A DNA stretch of 64,000 bases, taken from contig NZ_KZ679086.1 in assembly GCF_003024235.1 (NCBI RefSeq), positions 124,001 to 188,000 on the forward strand, given 5' to 3'. The position numbers and the translations under genes are program-made. Shown piece by piece: positions 35,506 through 45,848 of the stretch. Origin of the DNA: Arenimonas caeni. Its GTDB lineage: Bacteria; Pseudomonadota; Gammaproteobacteria; Xanthomonadales; Xanthomonadaceae. Each line of letters starts with the position of its first letter. Position 1 is the stretch's first letter. The notes beneath the pieces were generated by a model. That model was not told the DNA's origin. It saw only the letters and a list, made by a program, of their open reading frames with translations, and made no database searches.

Positions 35506-35889
35506 ATGTCCCGCCAAGCCATCCACACCGACCTCGCCCCGGCCGCCATCGGCCCCTACTCGCAGGCCGTGCGCGCCGGCGGCACCGTGTATTTCTCCGG
35601 CCAGATCCCGCTCGACCCGGCCAGCGGCGAGCTGGTCAGCGCCGACATCGCCACCGAGGCGCGCCGGGTGTTCGACAACCTCAAGGCGGTCAGCGAGGCG
35701 GCCGGCGGTTCGCTCGACGACATTGCCCGCGTCTGCATCTACCTCACCGACATGTCGGACTTCGCCGCGGTCAACGCCGTGATGGCCGATTACTTCCAGA
35801 AGCCGTTCCCGGCGCGCTCCACCATCCAGGTCTCCGGCCTGCCCAAGGGCGCGCGTCTCGAGATCGACGCAGTGATGGTCACCGGCTGA
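35506..35889 (+). CDS. ridA: RidA family reactive intermediate/imine deaminase
   Basis: 127 residues. RidA hydrolyses reactive enamine/imine intermediates such as 2-aminoacrylate. The family pattern is complete: AAIGPYSQAV near the start, VYFSGQIPLDP, the catalytic Arg in VCIYLTDM-type context and PARSTIQVSGLPKGARLEID (substrate-binding Arg and Glu). TACAAT at 35473-35478 is a likely -10. It follows spoT, as in many gammaproteobacteria, and ends 3 nt before recG. Confidence 0.95.
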   Translation: MSRQAIHTDLAPAAIGPYSQAVRAGGTVYFSGQIPLDPASGELVSADIATEARRVFDNLKAVSEAAGGSLDDIARVCIYLTDMSDFAAVNAVMADYFQKPFPARSTIQVSGLPKGARLEIDAVMVTG

Positions 35890-35892
35890 GCC

Positions 35893-38016
35893 ATGGCGCG
35901 GCCGCCGCGACGCCGCGACGCCCCGGCGCCCCGGCTCGATGCCAGCGGCGACGCGCCGGTGTCGGCGCTTCCCGGCGTCGGCCCGAAGGTGGCCGCCAAG
36001 CTGGCCGCGCGTGGCCTGGAAACCCTGCAGGACCTCTGGCTGCACCTGCCGTTGCGCTACGAGGACCGCACCCGCATCACCGCCATCGCCGACCTGCGGC
36101 CCGGCCAGCCGGCGCAGGTGGAGGCGCGGGTGGAGGCGGTCGAGCGCAGCTTCCGCTACCGGCCCATGCTACGCGTGGCGGTGGGCGACGACTCGCGCGG
36201 CACGCTGGTGCTGCGCTTCTTCCACTTCGGCAAGGCGCAGGTGGCGCAGTTCGTGCCGGGCCGGCGCATCCTGTGCTACGGCGAGGTGCGGCCGGGCCAG
36301 CATGGCCTGGAGATGGTGCATCCGAGCTACCGGATGCTGGCCGACGAGGCCGATGCGGCCCCGCGTGACCGCCTCGATCCGGTGTATCCGGCGATCGAAG
36401 GCCTGGGCCCGGCCACGGTGGCGAAGCTGGTGGGCGAGGCGCTGGCGCGGCTGCCGCCGGCCGACACCCTCGAGCTGCTGCCCGCGGGCACGCGCGAGTC
36501 CCTGGGCCTGCCGACGCTGCGAGAGGCCCTGCTCACCGCGCACCGGCCGCCGCCCGACGCCGACCTGGCCCTGTTCGCCGCCGGCCGCCACCCGGCCCAG
36601 CGGCGGCTGGCGCTGGAGGAGCTGCTCGCCCACCACCTGAGCCTGCGCCGACAGCGCATCGCCCTGCGCGAGCACGGCGCCATGCCGGTGCGGCCGGCCG
36701 GCAAGCTGGCGGCGGCGCTGTGCAAGCGCCTGCCGTTTCCGCTCACCGGCGCCCAGCAGCGCGTGCTCGACGAGGTGGCCCGCGACATGGCCCGGCCCGA
36801 GCCGATGCTGCGCCTGGTGCAGGGCGACGTCGGCAGCGGCAAGACCGTGGTGGCCGCGCTGGCCGCCGCCAACGCGGTCGAGGCGGGCCGGCAGGTGGCG
36901 CTGATGGCGCCGACCGAACTGCTGGCCGAGCAGCATTTCAACAATTTCCGGGCCTGGCTCGAGCCGCTGGGCCTGCGCGTGGCCTGGCTGGCCGGCAAGG
37001 TCACCGGCAAGGCGCGCGCGGCCGCCCTCGACGACATCGCCCACGGCCGCGCCCAGGTGGTGGTGGGCACGCATGCGCTGATGCAGGAGAAGGTCGCTTT
37101 CGCCGCCCTGGCCCTGGCCATCGTCGACGAGCAGCACCGCTTCGGCGTGCACCAGCGCCTGGCCCTGCGCGACAAGGGGCTGTCGGGCAGCCAGGTGCCG
37201 CACCAGCTGGTGATGACCGCCACGCCGATCCCGCGCACGCTGGCGATGTCGGCCTACGCCGACCTCGACGTGTCGGTGATCGACGAAATGCCGCCCGGGC
37301 GCACGCCGGTGACGACGGTGGCGGTGAGCGGCGAGCGCCGCGCCGAAGTGGTCGAGCGCATCCGCGCCGCCTGCGCCGAGGGCCGCCAGGCCTACTGGGT
37401 CTGCACCCTGATCGAGGACAGCGAGGAGGTCGAGGCGCAGGCGGCGCAGACCACCTTCGAGCAGCTGGGCGAGGCGCTGCCGGGCCTGCCCCTGGGCCTG
37501 CTGCACGGGCGCATGAAGCCGGCGGAGAAGCAGGCGGTGATGGCGCGCTTCAAGGCCGGCGAGACCAAGTTGCTGGTGGCCACCACCGTCATCGAGGTCG
37601 GCGTGGACGTGCCCAATGCCAGCCTGATGATCATCGAGAACGCCGAGCGCCTGGGCCTGGCCCAGCTGCACCAGCTGCGCGGGCGCGTCGGCCGGGGCGC
37701 CGCGGCCTCGAGCTGCGTGCTGATGTACAAACCGCCGCTGTCGGCGCTGGCGCGCGAGCGCCTGGAAGTGATGCGCGCCACCACCGACGGTTTCGTGATC
37801 GCCGAGAAGGACCTGGAACTGCGCGGCCCGGGCGAACTGCTGGGTACGCGCCAGACCGGCCTGGCCAGCTTCCGCGTGGCCGACCTGGCCCGTGATGCCG
37901 ACCTGCTGCCGGCCGTGCACCGCGCCGCCGATGGGCTGCTGGCCGCCGACCCTGGCCTGGCGGGCCGCGTGGTGGCGCGCTGGGTGGGCGGCGCGGCGCG
38001 TTTCGCCGGTGCCTGA
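35893..38016 (+). CDS. recG: ATP-dependent DNA helicase RecG
   Basis: 707 residues. An N-terminal wedge domain with OB fold (about 50-170) binds branched DNA. The superfamily 2 motor follows: Walker A GDVGSGKT near residue 312, DEQH box near 411, TATPIPRTLAMS, and the helicase C domain with RGRVGRG. The C-terminal TRG-type segment GPGELLGTRQTGL is present. RecG remodels stalled forks and Holliday junctions. The gene starts just after ridA, in the usual spoT-ridA-recG order. Confidence 0.97.
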   Translation: MARPPRRRDAPAPRLDASGDAPVSALPGVGPKVAAKLAARGLETLQDLWLHLPLRYEDRTRITAIADLRPGQPAQVEARVEAVERSFRYRPMLRVAVGDDSRGTLVLRFFHFGKAQVAQFVPGRRILCYGEVRPGQHGLEMVHPSYRMLADEADAAPRDRLDPVYPAIEGLGPATVAKLVGEALARLPPADTLELLPAGTRESLGLPTLREALLTAHRPPPDADLALFAAGRHPAQRRLALEELLAHHLSLRRQRIALREHGAMPVRPAGKLAAALCKRLPFPLTGAQQRVLDEVARDMARPEPMLRLVQGDVGSGKTVVAALAAANAVEAGRQVALMAPTELLAEQHFNNFRAWLEPLGLRVAWLAGKVTGKARAAALDDIAHGRAQVVVGTHALMQEKVAFAALALAIVDEQHRFGVHQRLALRDKGLSGSQVPHQLVMTATPIPRTLAMSAYADLDVSVIDEMPPGRTPVTTVAVSGERRAEVVERIRAACAEGRQAYWVCTLIEDSEEVEAQAAQTTFEQLGEALPGLPLGLLHGRMKPAEKQAVMARFKAGETKLLVATTVIEVGVDVPNASLMIIENAERLGLAQLHQLRGRVGRGAAASSCVLMYKPPLSALARERLEVMRATTDGFVIAEKDLELRGPGELLGTRQTGLASFRVADLARDADLLPAVHRAADGLLAADPGLAGRVVARWVGGAARFAGA

Positions 38017-38049
38017 GACCGAGCCGGGTGATTCGGGGATAATCCCCGG

Positions 38050-38982
38050 ATGAACGAACGCATCCCGCTGCTGATCGACACCGACCCGGGCGTGGACGAC
38101 GCGCTGGCCCTGCTGATGGCCTTCGCCGATCCGCGCCACGAGCTCAAGGCCCTGACCATCGCCGCCGGCAACGTCGGCCTGGGCCACACGGTCGCCAACG
38201 CGCTCAAGCTGTGCGAAATCGCCGGCGTGGACGTGCCGGTGCACCCCGGCTGCCCGGTGCCGCTGCTGCACCCCGCCGCCGACGCCGCCTACGTGCACGG
38301 CCAGGATGGCTTCGGCGACACCGGCTACGCGCCGGCGGCGCGCCGGCCGCAGGACGAGCATGCGGCCCTGGCCATCCTGCGCATCGCCCGCGAGCACGCG
38401 GGCCGCCTGCTGCTGGTCACGCTCGGTCCGCTCACCAACCTGGCCCTGGCCCTGCGCCTGGATCCTACCCTGCCTTCCCGGGTGGGGCGGCTGGTGGTGA
38501 TGGGCGGTGCCGTGACGGGGCAGGGCAACACCTCGGTGCCGGCCGAATTCAACATCGCCTTCGACCCGGAAGCGGCCGACATCGTGTTCCGGTCCTTCCC
38601 GAAGGCCGAGGTGGTGGACTGGGAGGCGGTGCTGCGGCACGGCTTCCTGCATACCGACGTGGACGCCTGGCTGGCCGCGGGCGACGCCCGGGCCCGCTTC
38701 TACGACGCCATTTCCCTCAACACCCGGCGCTGGTCCGCCGAGCGCCGCGGCGAGCGCTGGCACAGTGCCGACGCCCTGGCCATGGCCGTGGCGCTGGCCC
38801 CCGGCGGGGTGCGCCGGGCCGAGGACCGGCCGCTGGCGGTGGAGCTGGAGGGCCGGCTTTCCCGGGGCGCCACCGTGGTGGACTGGCAGCGGCGCAGCGG
38901 CCAGCCGGACAATGCCCGGATCGTGCTCGATTACGACCAGGCGGCCTTCGAGGCCCGGGTCCGGGGCGCGCTCGGGGCCTGA
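38050..38982 (+). CDS. Inosine-uridine preferring nucleoside hydrolase family protein
   Basis: 310 residues. The calcium-binding DTDPGVDDALAL signature lies at the N-terminus, and the family's VTLGPLTNLALAL and VVMGGAV with downstream N-rich substrate site (PAEFNIAFDPEAA) are present. These enzymes split ribonucleosides to base and ribose. The C-terminal Asp/His region is HSADALAMAVAL. Substrate choice cannot be read from the sequence. The start lies 6 nt after a GATAAT box embedded in the dyad CGGGGA-TAA-TCCCCG (38034-38048), consistent with a leaderless, possibly repressor-controlled transcript. Confidence 0.92.
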   Translation: MNERIPLLIDTDPGVDDALALLMAFADPRHELKALTIAAGNVGLGHTVANALKLCEIAGVDVPVHPGCPVPLLHPAADAAYVHGQDGFGDTGYAPAARRPQDEHAALAILRIAREHAGRLLLVTLGPLTNLALALRLDPTLPSRVGRLVVMGGAVTGQGNTSVPAEFNIAFDPEAADIVFRSFPKAEVVDWEAVLRHGFLHTDVDAWLAAGDARARFYDAISLNTRRWSAERRGERWHSADALAMAVALAPGGVRRAEDRPLAVELEGRLSRGATVVDWQRRSGQPDNARIVLDYDQAAFEARVRGALGA

Positions 38983-38993
38983 GTGCGACCGGC

Positions 38994-39023
38994 TTGCCCC
39001 GGCCGCCGGATCCGGCCTATAAT
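38994..39023 (+). promoter_or_regulatory. Sigma-70-type promoter of the L31 gene
   Basis: TTGCCC (38994-38999), an 18-nt spacer, then a perfect TATAAT (39018-39023). The predicted start is about 35 nt before the ATG. Confidence 0.7.
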
Positions 39024-39063
39024 TCCGGTCTTTCCCTACGAATCAACGGCGGAGCCACCAGCC

Positions 39064-39306
39064 ATGAAGGCCGACATCCACCCGAACTACAAAGAAGTCG
39101 TCTTCCAGGACCTGTCCTCCGACTTCGCGTTCCTCACCCGTTCCACCCTCTCGAGCAAGGAGACGGTGAAGTGGGAGGACGGCAACGAGTACCCGCTGGT
39201 CAAGATCGACATCAGCTCGGCCTCGCACCCGTTCTACACCGGCAAGCAGAAGGTCATGGACACCGGCGGCCGCGTCGACCGCTTCCGCAAGCGCTACGCC
39301 AAGTAA
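39064..39306 (+). CDS. rpmE2: 50S ribosomal protein L31, type B
   Basis: 80 residues. The sequence [20 protein letters not shown], the insertion characteristic of type B and the end [12 protein letters not shown] identify L31 type B. There are no cysteines, so it is the zinc-independent form. In some bacteria this form replaces the zinc form when zinc is scarce; I see no clear Zur box here, only a strong promoter, so it may be the main L31 of this organism. An intrinsic terminator follows. Confidence 0.96.
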   Translation: MKADIHPNYKEVVFQDLSSDFAFLTRSTLSSKETVKWEDGNEYPLVKIDISSASHPFYTGKQKVMDTGGRVDRFRKRYAK

Positions 39307-39340
39307 GCGCCGCGCCGGGCCGCATGCCGGCCCAGTCCAC

Positions 39341-39368
39341 AAAAGGCCACCCCCCGGGGTGGCCTTTT
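39341..39368 (+). terminator. Intrinsic terminator after the L31 gene
   Basis: The stem GGCCACCCC/GGGGTGGCC is flanked by AAAA and TTTT, so it could work on both strands. Confidence 0.85.
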
Positions 39369-39406
39369 GCGTTGCAGCCATGGTGCTTCGAACACGCTCC
39401 CTGTCA

Positions 39407-39489
39407 CTGACTTCGGCGGCCCGCCATGCGATACTTCCGCGAATGGTAGCCGCCCCCGGGCGGCACGCCTCGGTTCTTCATGGCGGGCC
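39407..39489 (+). promoter_or_regulatory. Structured leader and possible promoter of gltA
   Basis: CTGACT (39407-39412) and GATACT (39430-39435) with a 17-nt spacer form a weak candidate promoter. Around and after it an 11-bp perfect inverted repeat, GGCCCGCCATG (39418-39428) and CATGGCGGGCC (39479-39489), encloses a second stem, GCCGCCC/GGGCGGC (39449-39464). The arrangement could form RNA structure or alternative pairings in the 236-nt spacer before gltA; nothing else is seen in that spacer apart from the L31 terminator. Confidence 0.35.
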
Positions 39490-39542
39490 CGCGCCGGGAC
39501 CACCCGGATCACGGCCCGCACATCCCTGAAAGGAGTCCGCCC

Positions 39543-40832
39543 GTGTCCGACAACAAGAGCGTCGTGCTCAACGCCGCCGGCAAGAACGTAGAGCTTCCCG
39601 TCCACCACGGCACCCTCGGTGCCCCCTGCGTGGACATCACCCGGCTGCCGAAGGAAACCGGGCTGTTCACCTACGACCCCGGCTTCGTGGCGACCGCCAG
39701 CTGCCGCAGCGCGGTGACCTACATCGACGGCGACGAGGGCGTGCTGCTCTACCGCGGCTACCCGATCGAGCAGCTGGCCAAGCACTCGAGCTTCCTGGAA
39801 ACGAGCTACCTGCTCATGAACGGCGAGCTGCCGGACGCGTCGCAGTTCGCGAAGTTCGAGCACGAAGTCACCCACCACACGATGATGCACGAGGCCTTCA
39901 AGAGCTTCCTGCACGGCTTCCGCCACGACGCCCATCCGATGGCGATGCTGTGCGGCATGGTCGGCTCGCTCGCGGCCTTCTACCACGACGACCTCGACCT
40001 CGAGGACCCGGAGCAGCGCCGCCTGGCCGCGATCCGCCTGCTGGCCAAGGTGCCCACCATCGCCGCCGCGTGCTATCGCCACTCGATCGGCTGGCCGATC
40101 CGCTACCCGCGCAACAACCTCGAGTACGTCGAGCGCTTCCTGCACATGATGTTCGAGGTGCCCTCGGGCCCGCTGCAGCTCAAGCCGGTGGCCGCCAAGG
40201 CGCTCGACCTGCTGTTCATCCTGCACGCCGACCACGAGCAGAACGCCTCCACCTCGACCGTCCGCCTGGTCGGCTCGACCGGCGCCAACCCCTACGCCTG
40301 CGTCGCCGCGGGCGTGGCCGCGCTCTGGGGCCCGGCCCACGGTGGCGCCAACGAGGCGGTGCTGAAGATGCTGGCCGAGATCGGCCGCCCGGAGGACGTC
40401 TCCAAGGCCGTCGACCGCGCCAAGGACAAGAACTCGGGCTTCCGCCTGATGGGCTTCGGCCACCGCGTGTACAAGAACTTCGACCCGCGCGCGACCATCA
40501 TCCGCGAGATGTGCCACAAGGTGCTCAGCGAGCTCGGCGTGGACGACCCGATGCTGGAAGTGGCGATGCGCCTGGAAGAGGCCGCGCTCAAGGACGAGTA
40601 CTTCGTGCAGCGCAAGCTCTACCCGAACGTCGACTTCTACTCGGGCATCATCTACAAGGCGCTGGGCATCCCGACCGAGATGTTCACGGTGATGTTCGCC
40701 ATCGCCCGCACCGCCGGCTGGGTCTCGCACTGGCTCGAGCAGCAGACCGATCCGGAAGCCAAGATCGGCCGTCCGCGCCAGATCTACACCGGCGCCGCGA
40801 CGCGCGACTACGTGGGCATGGACAAGCGCTGA
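39543..40832 (+). CDS. gltA: Citrate synthase (type II)
   Basis: 429 residues, the length of the hexameric gram-negative enzyme that condenses oxaloacetate with acetyl-CoA. Catalytic residues are seen: His in the [10 protein letters not shown] segment, His in [14 protein letters not shown] and Asp in NVDFYSGI. The N-terminal domain typical of NADH-sensitive enzymes is present. The GTG start at 39543 has AAGGAG about 8 nt upstream. A terminator follows, and the gene appears to be monocistronic. Confidence 0.97.
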   Translation: MSDNKSVVLNAAGKNVELPVHHGTLGAPCVDITRLPKETGLFTYDPGFVATASCRSAVTYIDGDEGVLLYRGYPIEQLAKHSSFLETSYLLMNGELPDASQFAKFEHEVTHHTMMHEAFKSFLHGFRHDAHPMAMLCGMVGSLAAFYHDDLDLEDPEQRRLAAIRLLAKVPTIAAACYRHSIGWPIRYPRNNLEYVERFLHMMFEVPSGPLQLKPVAAKALDLLFILHADHEQNASTSTVRLVGSTGANPYACVAAGVAALWGPAHGGANEAVLKMLAEIGRPEDVSKAVDRAKDKNSGFRLMGFGHRVYKNFDPRATIIREMCHKVLSELGVDDPMLEVAMRLEEAALKDEYFVQRKLYPNVDFYSGIIYKALGIPTEMFTVMFAIARTAGWVSHWLEQQTDPEAKIGRPRQIYTGAATRDYVGMDKR

Positions 40833-40854
40833 CGCGCCCAACCGTGGCCAACCG

Positions 40855-40884
40855 GACGCCCCGCCTCGCGCGGGGCGTTCGCGT
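40855..40884. terminator. Intrinsic terminator between convergent genes
   Basis: The stem ACGCCCCG/CGGGGCGT (40856-40863 and 40871-40878) is followed by a weak T-rich stretch (TTCGCGTTT) after gltA. It could also serve the convergent gene ending at 40886. Confidence 0.65.
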
Positions 40885-40885
40885 T

Positions 40886-41509
40886 TCAGGCGCCGTCGCC
40901 GGCCAGCAGGCGCTCGACGGCGGCGCGGCCCGCGCGGGGCAGGGCGCCTTCGCCCAGCGGATCGCGCGGCGCGTGGCGGGCGGCCTGCGCCGGCAGCACC
41001 CACAGTTCGAAGGGCAGGCCGTCGGCCACCAGCTCCCAGCAGGGCACGTTGGCCGGCTGGCCGTCGGCGAGCAGCAGCCGGCGGCTGGCCTGGCGGGCGG
41101 GCGCGGCGCGGTCGGCCAGCAGCCGGGCCACGGCATCGGGGTCGTCGGCGTGCAGGTGCAACTGCACCGCAGCGCCTGGCCCGGCGCTGCCGTCGAGCAC
41201 CGGGCCGGCCAGGCGCGGGTCGAACGCGGCGAAGAACGCCATCGCCTCCAGCGCGGCCTCGCGCAGCCGGCGCAGCCGGCCGGCATCGCTGCCGCCGAAC
41301 AGCCGGCGGTGTGCGTCGAGGGCTTCGAGGATCTCGGCGCGGCCCGGCAGCGAGGCAGGGTCGGAGATGCCCAGCCGCCGTGCGGCGCGCTGGCGCGCCT
41401 GCAGCGGGTCGCCGCCCTCGCCGGCCAGCAGCCGGGCCGCCTCGGCGGCCACGCGCTGGCGGCGCAGCTGCGCCGCGGGGGCGTCAGAAGATGTCGAACG
41501 CCTCTTCAT
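40886..41509 (-). CDS. Conserved hypothetical protein downstream of mrcA
   Basis: 207 residues, no signal peptide or membrane segment. The N-terminal part (RRQRVAAEAARLLAGEGG then QARQRAARRLG) is a basic helical motif. The middle, FDPRLAGPVLDGSAGPGAAVQLHLHADDPDAV, read here as FDPRLAGPVLDGS and VQLHLHADD, recalls a nucleotidyltransferase-like core in which the usual acidic pair may be altered. I do not assign an activity. The start overlaps the end of mrcA by 26 nt, so it is probably translated from the same message. Codon use and length are normal. Confidence 0.7.
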   Translation of the reverse strand: MKRRSTSSDAPAAQLRRQRVAAEAARLLAGEGGDPLQARQRAARRLGISDPASLPGRAEILEALDAHRRLFGGSDAGRLRRLREAALEAMAFFAAFDPRLAGPVLDGSAGPGAAVQLHLHADDPDAVARLLADRAAPARQASRRLLLADGQPANVPCWELVADGLPFELWVLPAQAARHAPRDPLGEGALPRAGRAAVERLLAGDGA

Positions 41510-43943
41510 TGCTGAGCACCGGTTCGTCGTCGAAGCCGGCGGTGCTCATGCGCTCGTAGTCCTCGCGCTTGACGTAGTCGCGCACGCTGCCGGGGCTGCC
41601 CTCGGGCACCAGCCGGCCGGTGCCGGCGTCCACCCATACCGTGAGCACGCCCGACGGAACCGCCGGTTCGACCACCGGCACGTCCTTGAGCGCGGCGCCC
41701 ATGTAGCCGATCCAGATCGGAAGCGCCGCCTTGCCGCCGTACTCGCCGCGGCCGAGGCTGGAGAAGTCGTCCTTGCCGACCCAGACGGTGGTGACCAGGT
41801 CGCCACCGAAGCCGGAGAACCAGGCGTCGCGGTACTCGTTGGTCGAGCCGGTCTTGCCGCCGAGGTCGTCGCGGCCGATGACCTTGGCCGAGGCGCCGGT
41901 GCCGCGCCGCACCACGTCCCTGAGCATCGAGTGCACCAGGAAGGCGGTGCGCTCGTCGATGGCGCGCGGCGCGGGCGTCCACTGGCCATCGGCCGCCGGC
42001 GGCGCAGCGTCCGCGCCGGCTTCGGGTGTCGTCGGGGCCGCCTCGGCGCTCGCCTGCGAAGGCCCGAAGTCGAAGCCGTCCACCACGGTCGGGGCGTCCC
42101 GGGCGCCCTGGGCCTCGGTGCCGGCGCAGTTGCGGCAGGCCCGGGCCGGCACGTTCTGGCTGATGACCTGGCCATTGCGGTCGACCACCCGGTCGATGAA
42201 CCAGGGTTCGACCAGGTAGCCGCCGTTGACGATCACCGTATAGCCGCGCGCGATCGACAGCGGCGTGAGCGAGGAGGTGCCCAGGGCCATCGACAGGTTC
42301 GGCGGCAGGCTCTCCTGGCTGAAGCCGAACTGGGTGATGTAGCGGCTTGCGAAGTCCACGCCGATGGCGTCGAGCAGGCGCACCGAGACCAGGTTGCGCG
42401 ACTGCACCATGGCTTCGCGCAGGCGCATCGGGCCGGCGAAGTTGCCGGCGTCGTTCTGCGGCCGCCAGACGTTGCCGGCCCGGTCGCGGAACACCACCGG
42501 CGCGTCGAGCACGATGCTGGCCGGCGAGAAACCGCGCTCGAAGGACGCGGCGTAGACGAAGGGCTTGAAGCTCGAGCCGGGCAGGCGCTGGGCCTGGGTG
42601 GCGCGGTTGAACTTGTTCAGGCCGAAGCTGAAGCCACCGACCAGGGCGCGCACGGCGCCGTCCTCGGGCTGCAGCGACACCAGCGCCGCTTGGGCCGCCG
42701 GGATCTGTGCCAGCCGCAGCTTGCCGGTCGCGGTGTCGAGCGACAGCCGCACCACGTCGCCGCGCTTGAACAGCTGCGCGGGCGTCTTGCGGGTCCAGCG
42801 GGTGGACTCGGCGTCGAGCTCGAGCTCGTTGCCGGCCGCCGTGAGCAGCGTCGCGCGCTCGCCCTCGGTGCCCGTGACCAGCGCGGCCTGCAGGCCGCCG
42901 AGGGTGGGGTAGGGGCGCAGGCGCTTGCTCATTTCCGCCACCGGTTCGCCCGCCGGCACGTCGAGACTGGCCTCCGGGCCACGATAGCCGTGGCGACGGT
43001 CGTACTCGAGCAGGCCGGCCTGCAGCGAGCGCACGGCCGCCATCTGGTCGTCGCCATCGAGCGTGGTGTAGACGCTCAGGCCGCTGGTGGTGGCCTCGGC
43101 GCCGAAGCGCTGCTCCATCTCGGCGCGCACCATCTCGGCCACGTACGGCGCCTCGACCTCGATCTTGGGCTCGTGCGGGCTGGCGTTCATCGGCGCGGCC
43201 TGCGCCTCGCGCTCCTCGGCCTCGGTGATCATCCCCTCCTCGCGCATGCGCTGGAGCACGTAGTTGCGGCGCACCAGGGCGCGCTCGGGGTTGATGATCG
43301 GGTTGCCGCTGGAGGGGAACTTCGGGATCGAGGCCAGGGTGGCCGCCTCGGCCAGGGTGAGCTGGTCGAGCGGCTTGCCGTAGTAGTACTCGGCGGCCGC
43401 GGCGATGCCGTAGGCGCGGTTCCCGAAAAAGCTCTTGTTGAGGTAGAGCTCGAGGATCTCGTCCTTGCTCAGCTCGCGCTCCATCTTCAGCGCCAGGAAG
43501 ATCTCGGTGAGCTTGCGGGTGTACGAATACTCGGTGCTCAGGAAGAACTGCCGGGCCACCTGCTGGGTGATGGTGCTGCCGCCGGGCACGCGGCCGTCGG
43601 TGGTGGCCAGCAGCCAGACCGCGCGGGCGATGCCGCGCCAGTCCACGCCCGGGTGCTCGTAGAAGCGGGCGTCCTCGATGGCGATGAAGGTCTGCTTGAC
43701 GCGCTCGGGCACGTCCTCGATGTCCACCGGGAAGCGGCGCGTCTCACCGATGACCGAGATCAGCCGGCCGTCGCGCGAATAGATCGAAAGCGGCACCTGG
43801 AGCTCGACGTTGCGCAGTTCCTGCACGTCGGGCAGGCGGGGCGAAATTAGCCAGTACAGGATGCCCAGGGTGGCGAAACCCAGCAGGGCCAGCCCGGCGA
43901 ACAGGAACAGTGCCCGGCGGAGCAGGCGTTTGAATCGGGCCAT
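41484..43943 (-). CDS. mrcA: Penicillin-binding protein 1A (bifunctional glycosyltransferase/transpeptidase)
   Basis: 819 residues. A short cytoplasmic tail and one membrane helix (about 10-33) are followed by the GT51 glycosyltransferase domain (EDARFYEHPGVD with catalytic Glu, GGSTITQQ) and an OB-type insert. The transpeptidase domain has SxxK as SSFK near residue 457, SRN, and KTGS near 695. It polymerises and crosslinks peptidoglycan in the periplasm. A Pro/Ala/Glu-rich insert with two Cys (CRNC) lies before the KTGS motif. ATG 43943 is favoured over a longer frame. It is divergent from pilMNOPQ, the common arrangement in Pseudomonas and Xanthomonas. Confidence 0.96.
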   Translation of the reverse strand: MARFKRLLRRALFLFAGLALLGFATLGILYWLISPRLPDVQELRNVELQVPLSIYSRDGRLISVIGETRRFPVDIEDVPERVKQTFIAIEDARFYEHPGVDWRGIARAVWLLATTDGRVPGGSTITQQVARQFFLSTEYSYTRKLTEIFLALKMERELSKDEILELYLNKSFFGNRAYGIAAAAEYYYGKPLDQLTLAEAATLASIPKFPSSGNPIINPERALVRRNYVLQRMREEGMITEAEEREAQAAPMNASPHEPKIEVEAPYVAEMVRAEMEQRFGAEATTSGLSVYTTLDGDDQMAAVRSLQAGLLEYDRRHGYRGPEASLDVPAGEPVAEMSKRLRPYPTLGGLQAALVTGTEGERATLLTAAGNELELDAESTRWTRKTPAQLFKRGDVVRLSLDTATGKLRLAQIPAAQAALVSLQPEDGAVRALVGGFSFGLNKFNRATQAQRLPGSSFKPFVYAASFERGFSPASIVLDAPVVFRDRAGNVWRPQNDAGNFAGPMRLREAMVQSRNLVSVRLLDAIGVDFASRYITQFGFSQESLPPNLSMALGTSSLTPLSIARGYTVIVNGGYLVEPWFIDRVVDRNGQVISQNVPARACRNCAGTEAQGARDAPTVVDGFDFGPSQASAEAAPTTPEAGADAAPPAADGQWTPAPRAIDERTAFLVHSMLRDVVRRGTGASAKVIGRDDLGGKTGSTNEYRDAWFSGFGGDLVTTVWVGKDDFSSLGRGEYGGKAALPIWIGYMGAALKDVPVVEPAVPSGVLTVWVDAGTGRLVPEGSPGSVRDYVKREDYERMSTAGFDDEPVLSNEEAFDIF

Positions 43944-44117
43944 CCAGGGCCTCTCCCGAGGTTTACAGCGACATGGGGCTGGGAGTATAGAACGTGGGCG
44001 GCATGGCCGCTTCCGGGCTTGTCCCGGCAAGCGGCCGGGTCCGGGCCCGGATTGCGTCTAGAAGGGGAAGCCCGGGCCCGACCAGGCGGGGGCCAAGGGT
44101 GTCCGGACAGGGGGGCA

Positions 44118-44145
44118 TTGCCATTTGGGAAATTTTCGTTATTTA
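44118..44145 (+). promoter_or_regulatory. Probable promoter of pilMNOPQ
   Basis: The 253-nt spacer between mrcA and pilM contains an AT-rich island unusual for this region. TTGCCA (44118-44123), a 16-nt spacer and TATTTA (44140-44145) resemble a sigma-70 promoter. The start would be about 45 nt upstream of the pilM GTG. Nothing else is identified in the spacer. Confidence 0.5.
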
Positions 44146-44172
44146 ATGTAATGGCGCACCATTCGTGTGTAA

Positions 44173-45254
<1,082 letters not shown>

Positions 45255-45255
<1 letters not shown>

Positions 45256-45848
45256 TGGCCAGAATCAACCTGCTTCCCTGGCGCGCCGAACGGCGCAAGC
45301 AGCGCCAGAAGGAATTCATGACCCTGCTCGGCCTGGCGGCCGCCGCAGGCGTGCTGATCAGCTTCCTGATCGTCATGTACTACAACGGCCAGATCGAGGG
45401 CCAGCAGTACCGCAACCAGTACCTGCGCAACCAGATCACGCTGGTCGATGAGCAGATCAAGGAAATCGAGGCCCTCGACCGCAAGAAGGCCAACCTGCTT
45501 GCGCGCAAGCAGGTGATCGAGGAACTGCAGGCGAGCCGTTCGCAGATGGTGCATCTGTTCGACCAGCTCGTGCGCACCATTCCCGAGGGCGTGAAGCTCA
45601 ACACGATCAAGCAGGCCGGTTCGGTGCTGACGCTCGATGGCCAGGCCCAGTCCAACGCCCGCGTCAGTTCCTACATGCGCAACCTGGAGGAGTCGGGCTG
45701 GATGGCCAACCCCGATCTTTCGATCATCGAGGCCAAGGGTGACGACAAGGGCCTGCCGAACGCCTTCTCCCTGAAGGTGCAGATGGTGACGCCGAAGCAG
45801 GATGACGCCGCCGCCGAAGGCGAAGCGGTCGCGGGAGGTGCCCGATGA
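45255..45848 (+). CDS. pilN: Type IV pilus assembly protein PilN
   Basis: Inner-membrane protein of 197 residues. The N-terminal MARINLLPWR(A) tail is the conserved PilM-binding motif. One membrane helix (about 22-42), a coiled coil (about 45-90) and a ferredoxin-like periplasmic domain follow. It pairs with PilO. Its ATG lies in TGATG with the pilM stop. Confidence 0.97.
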
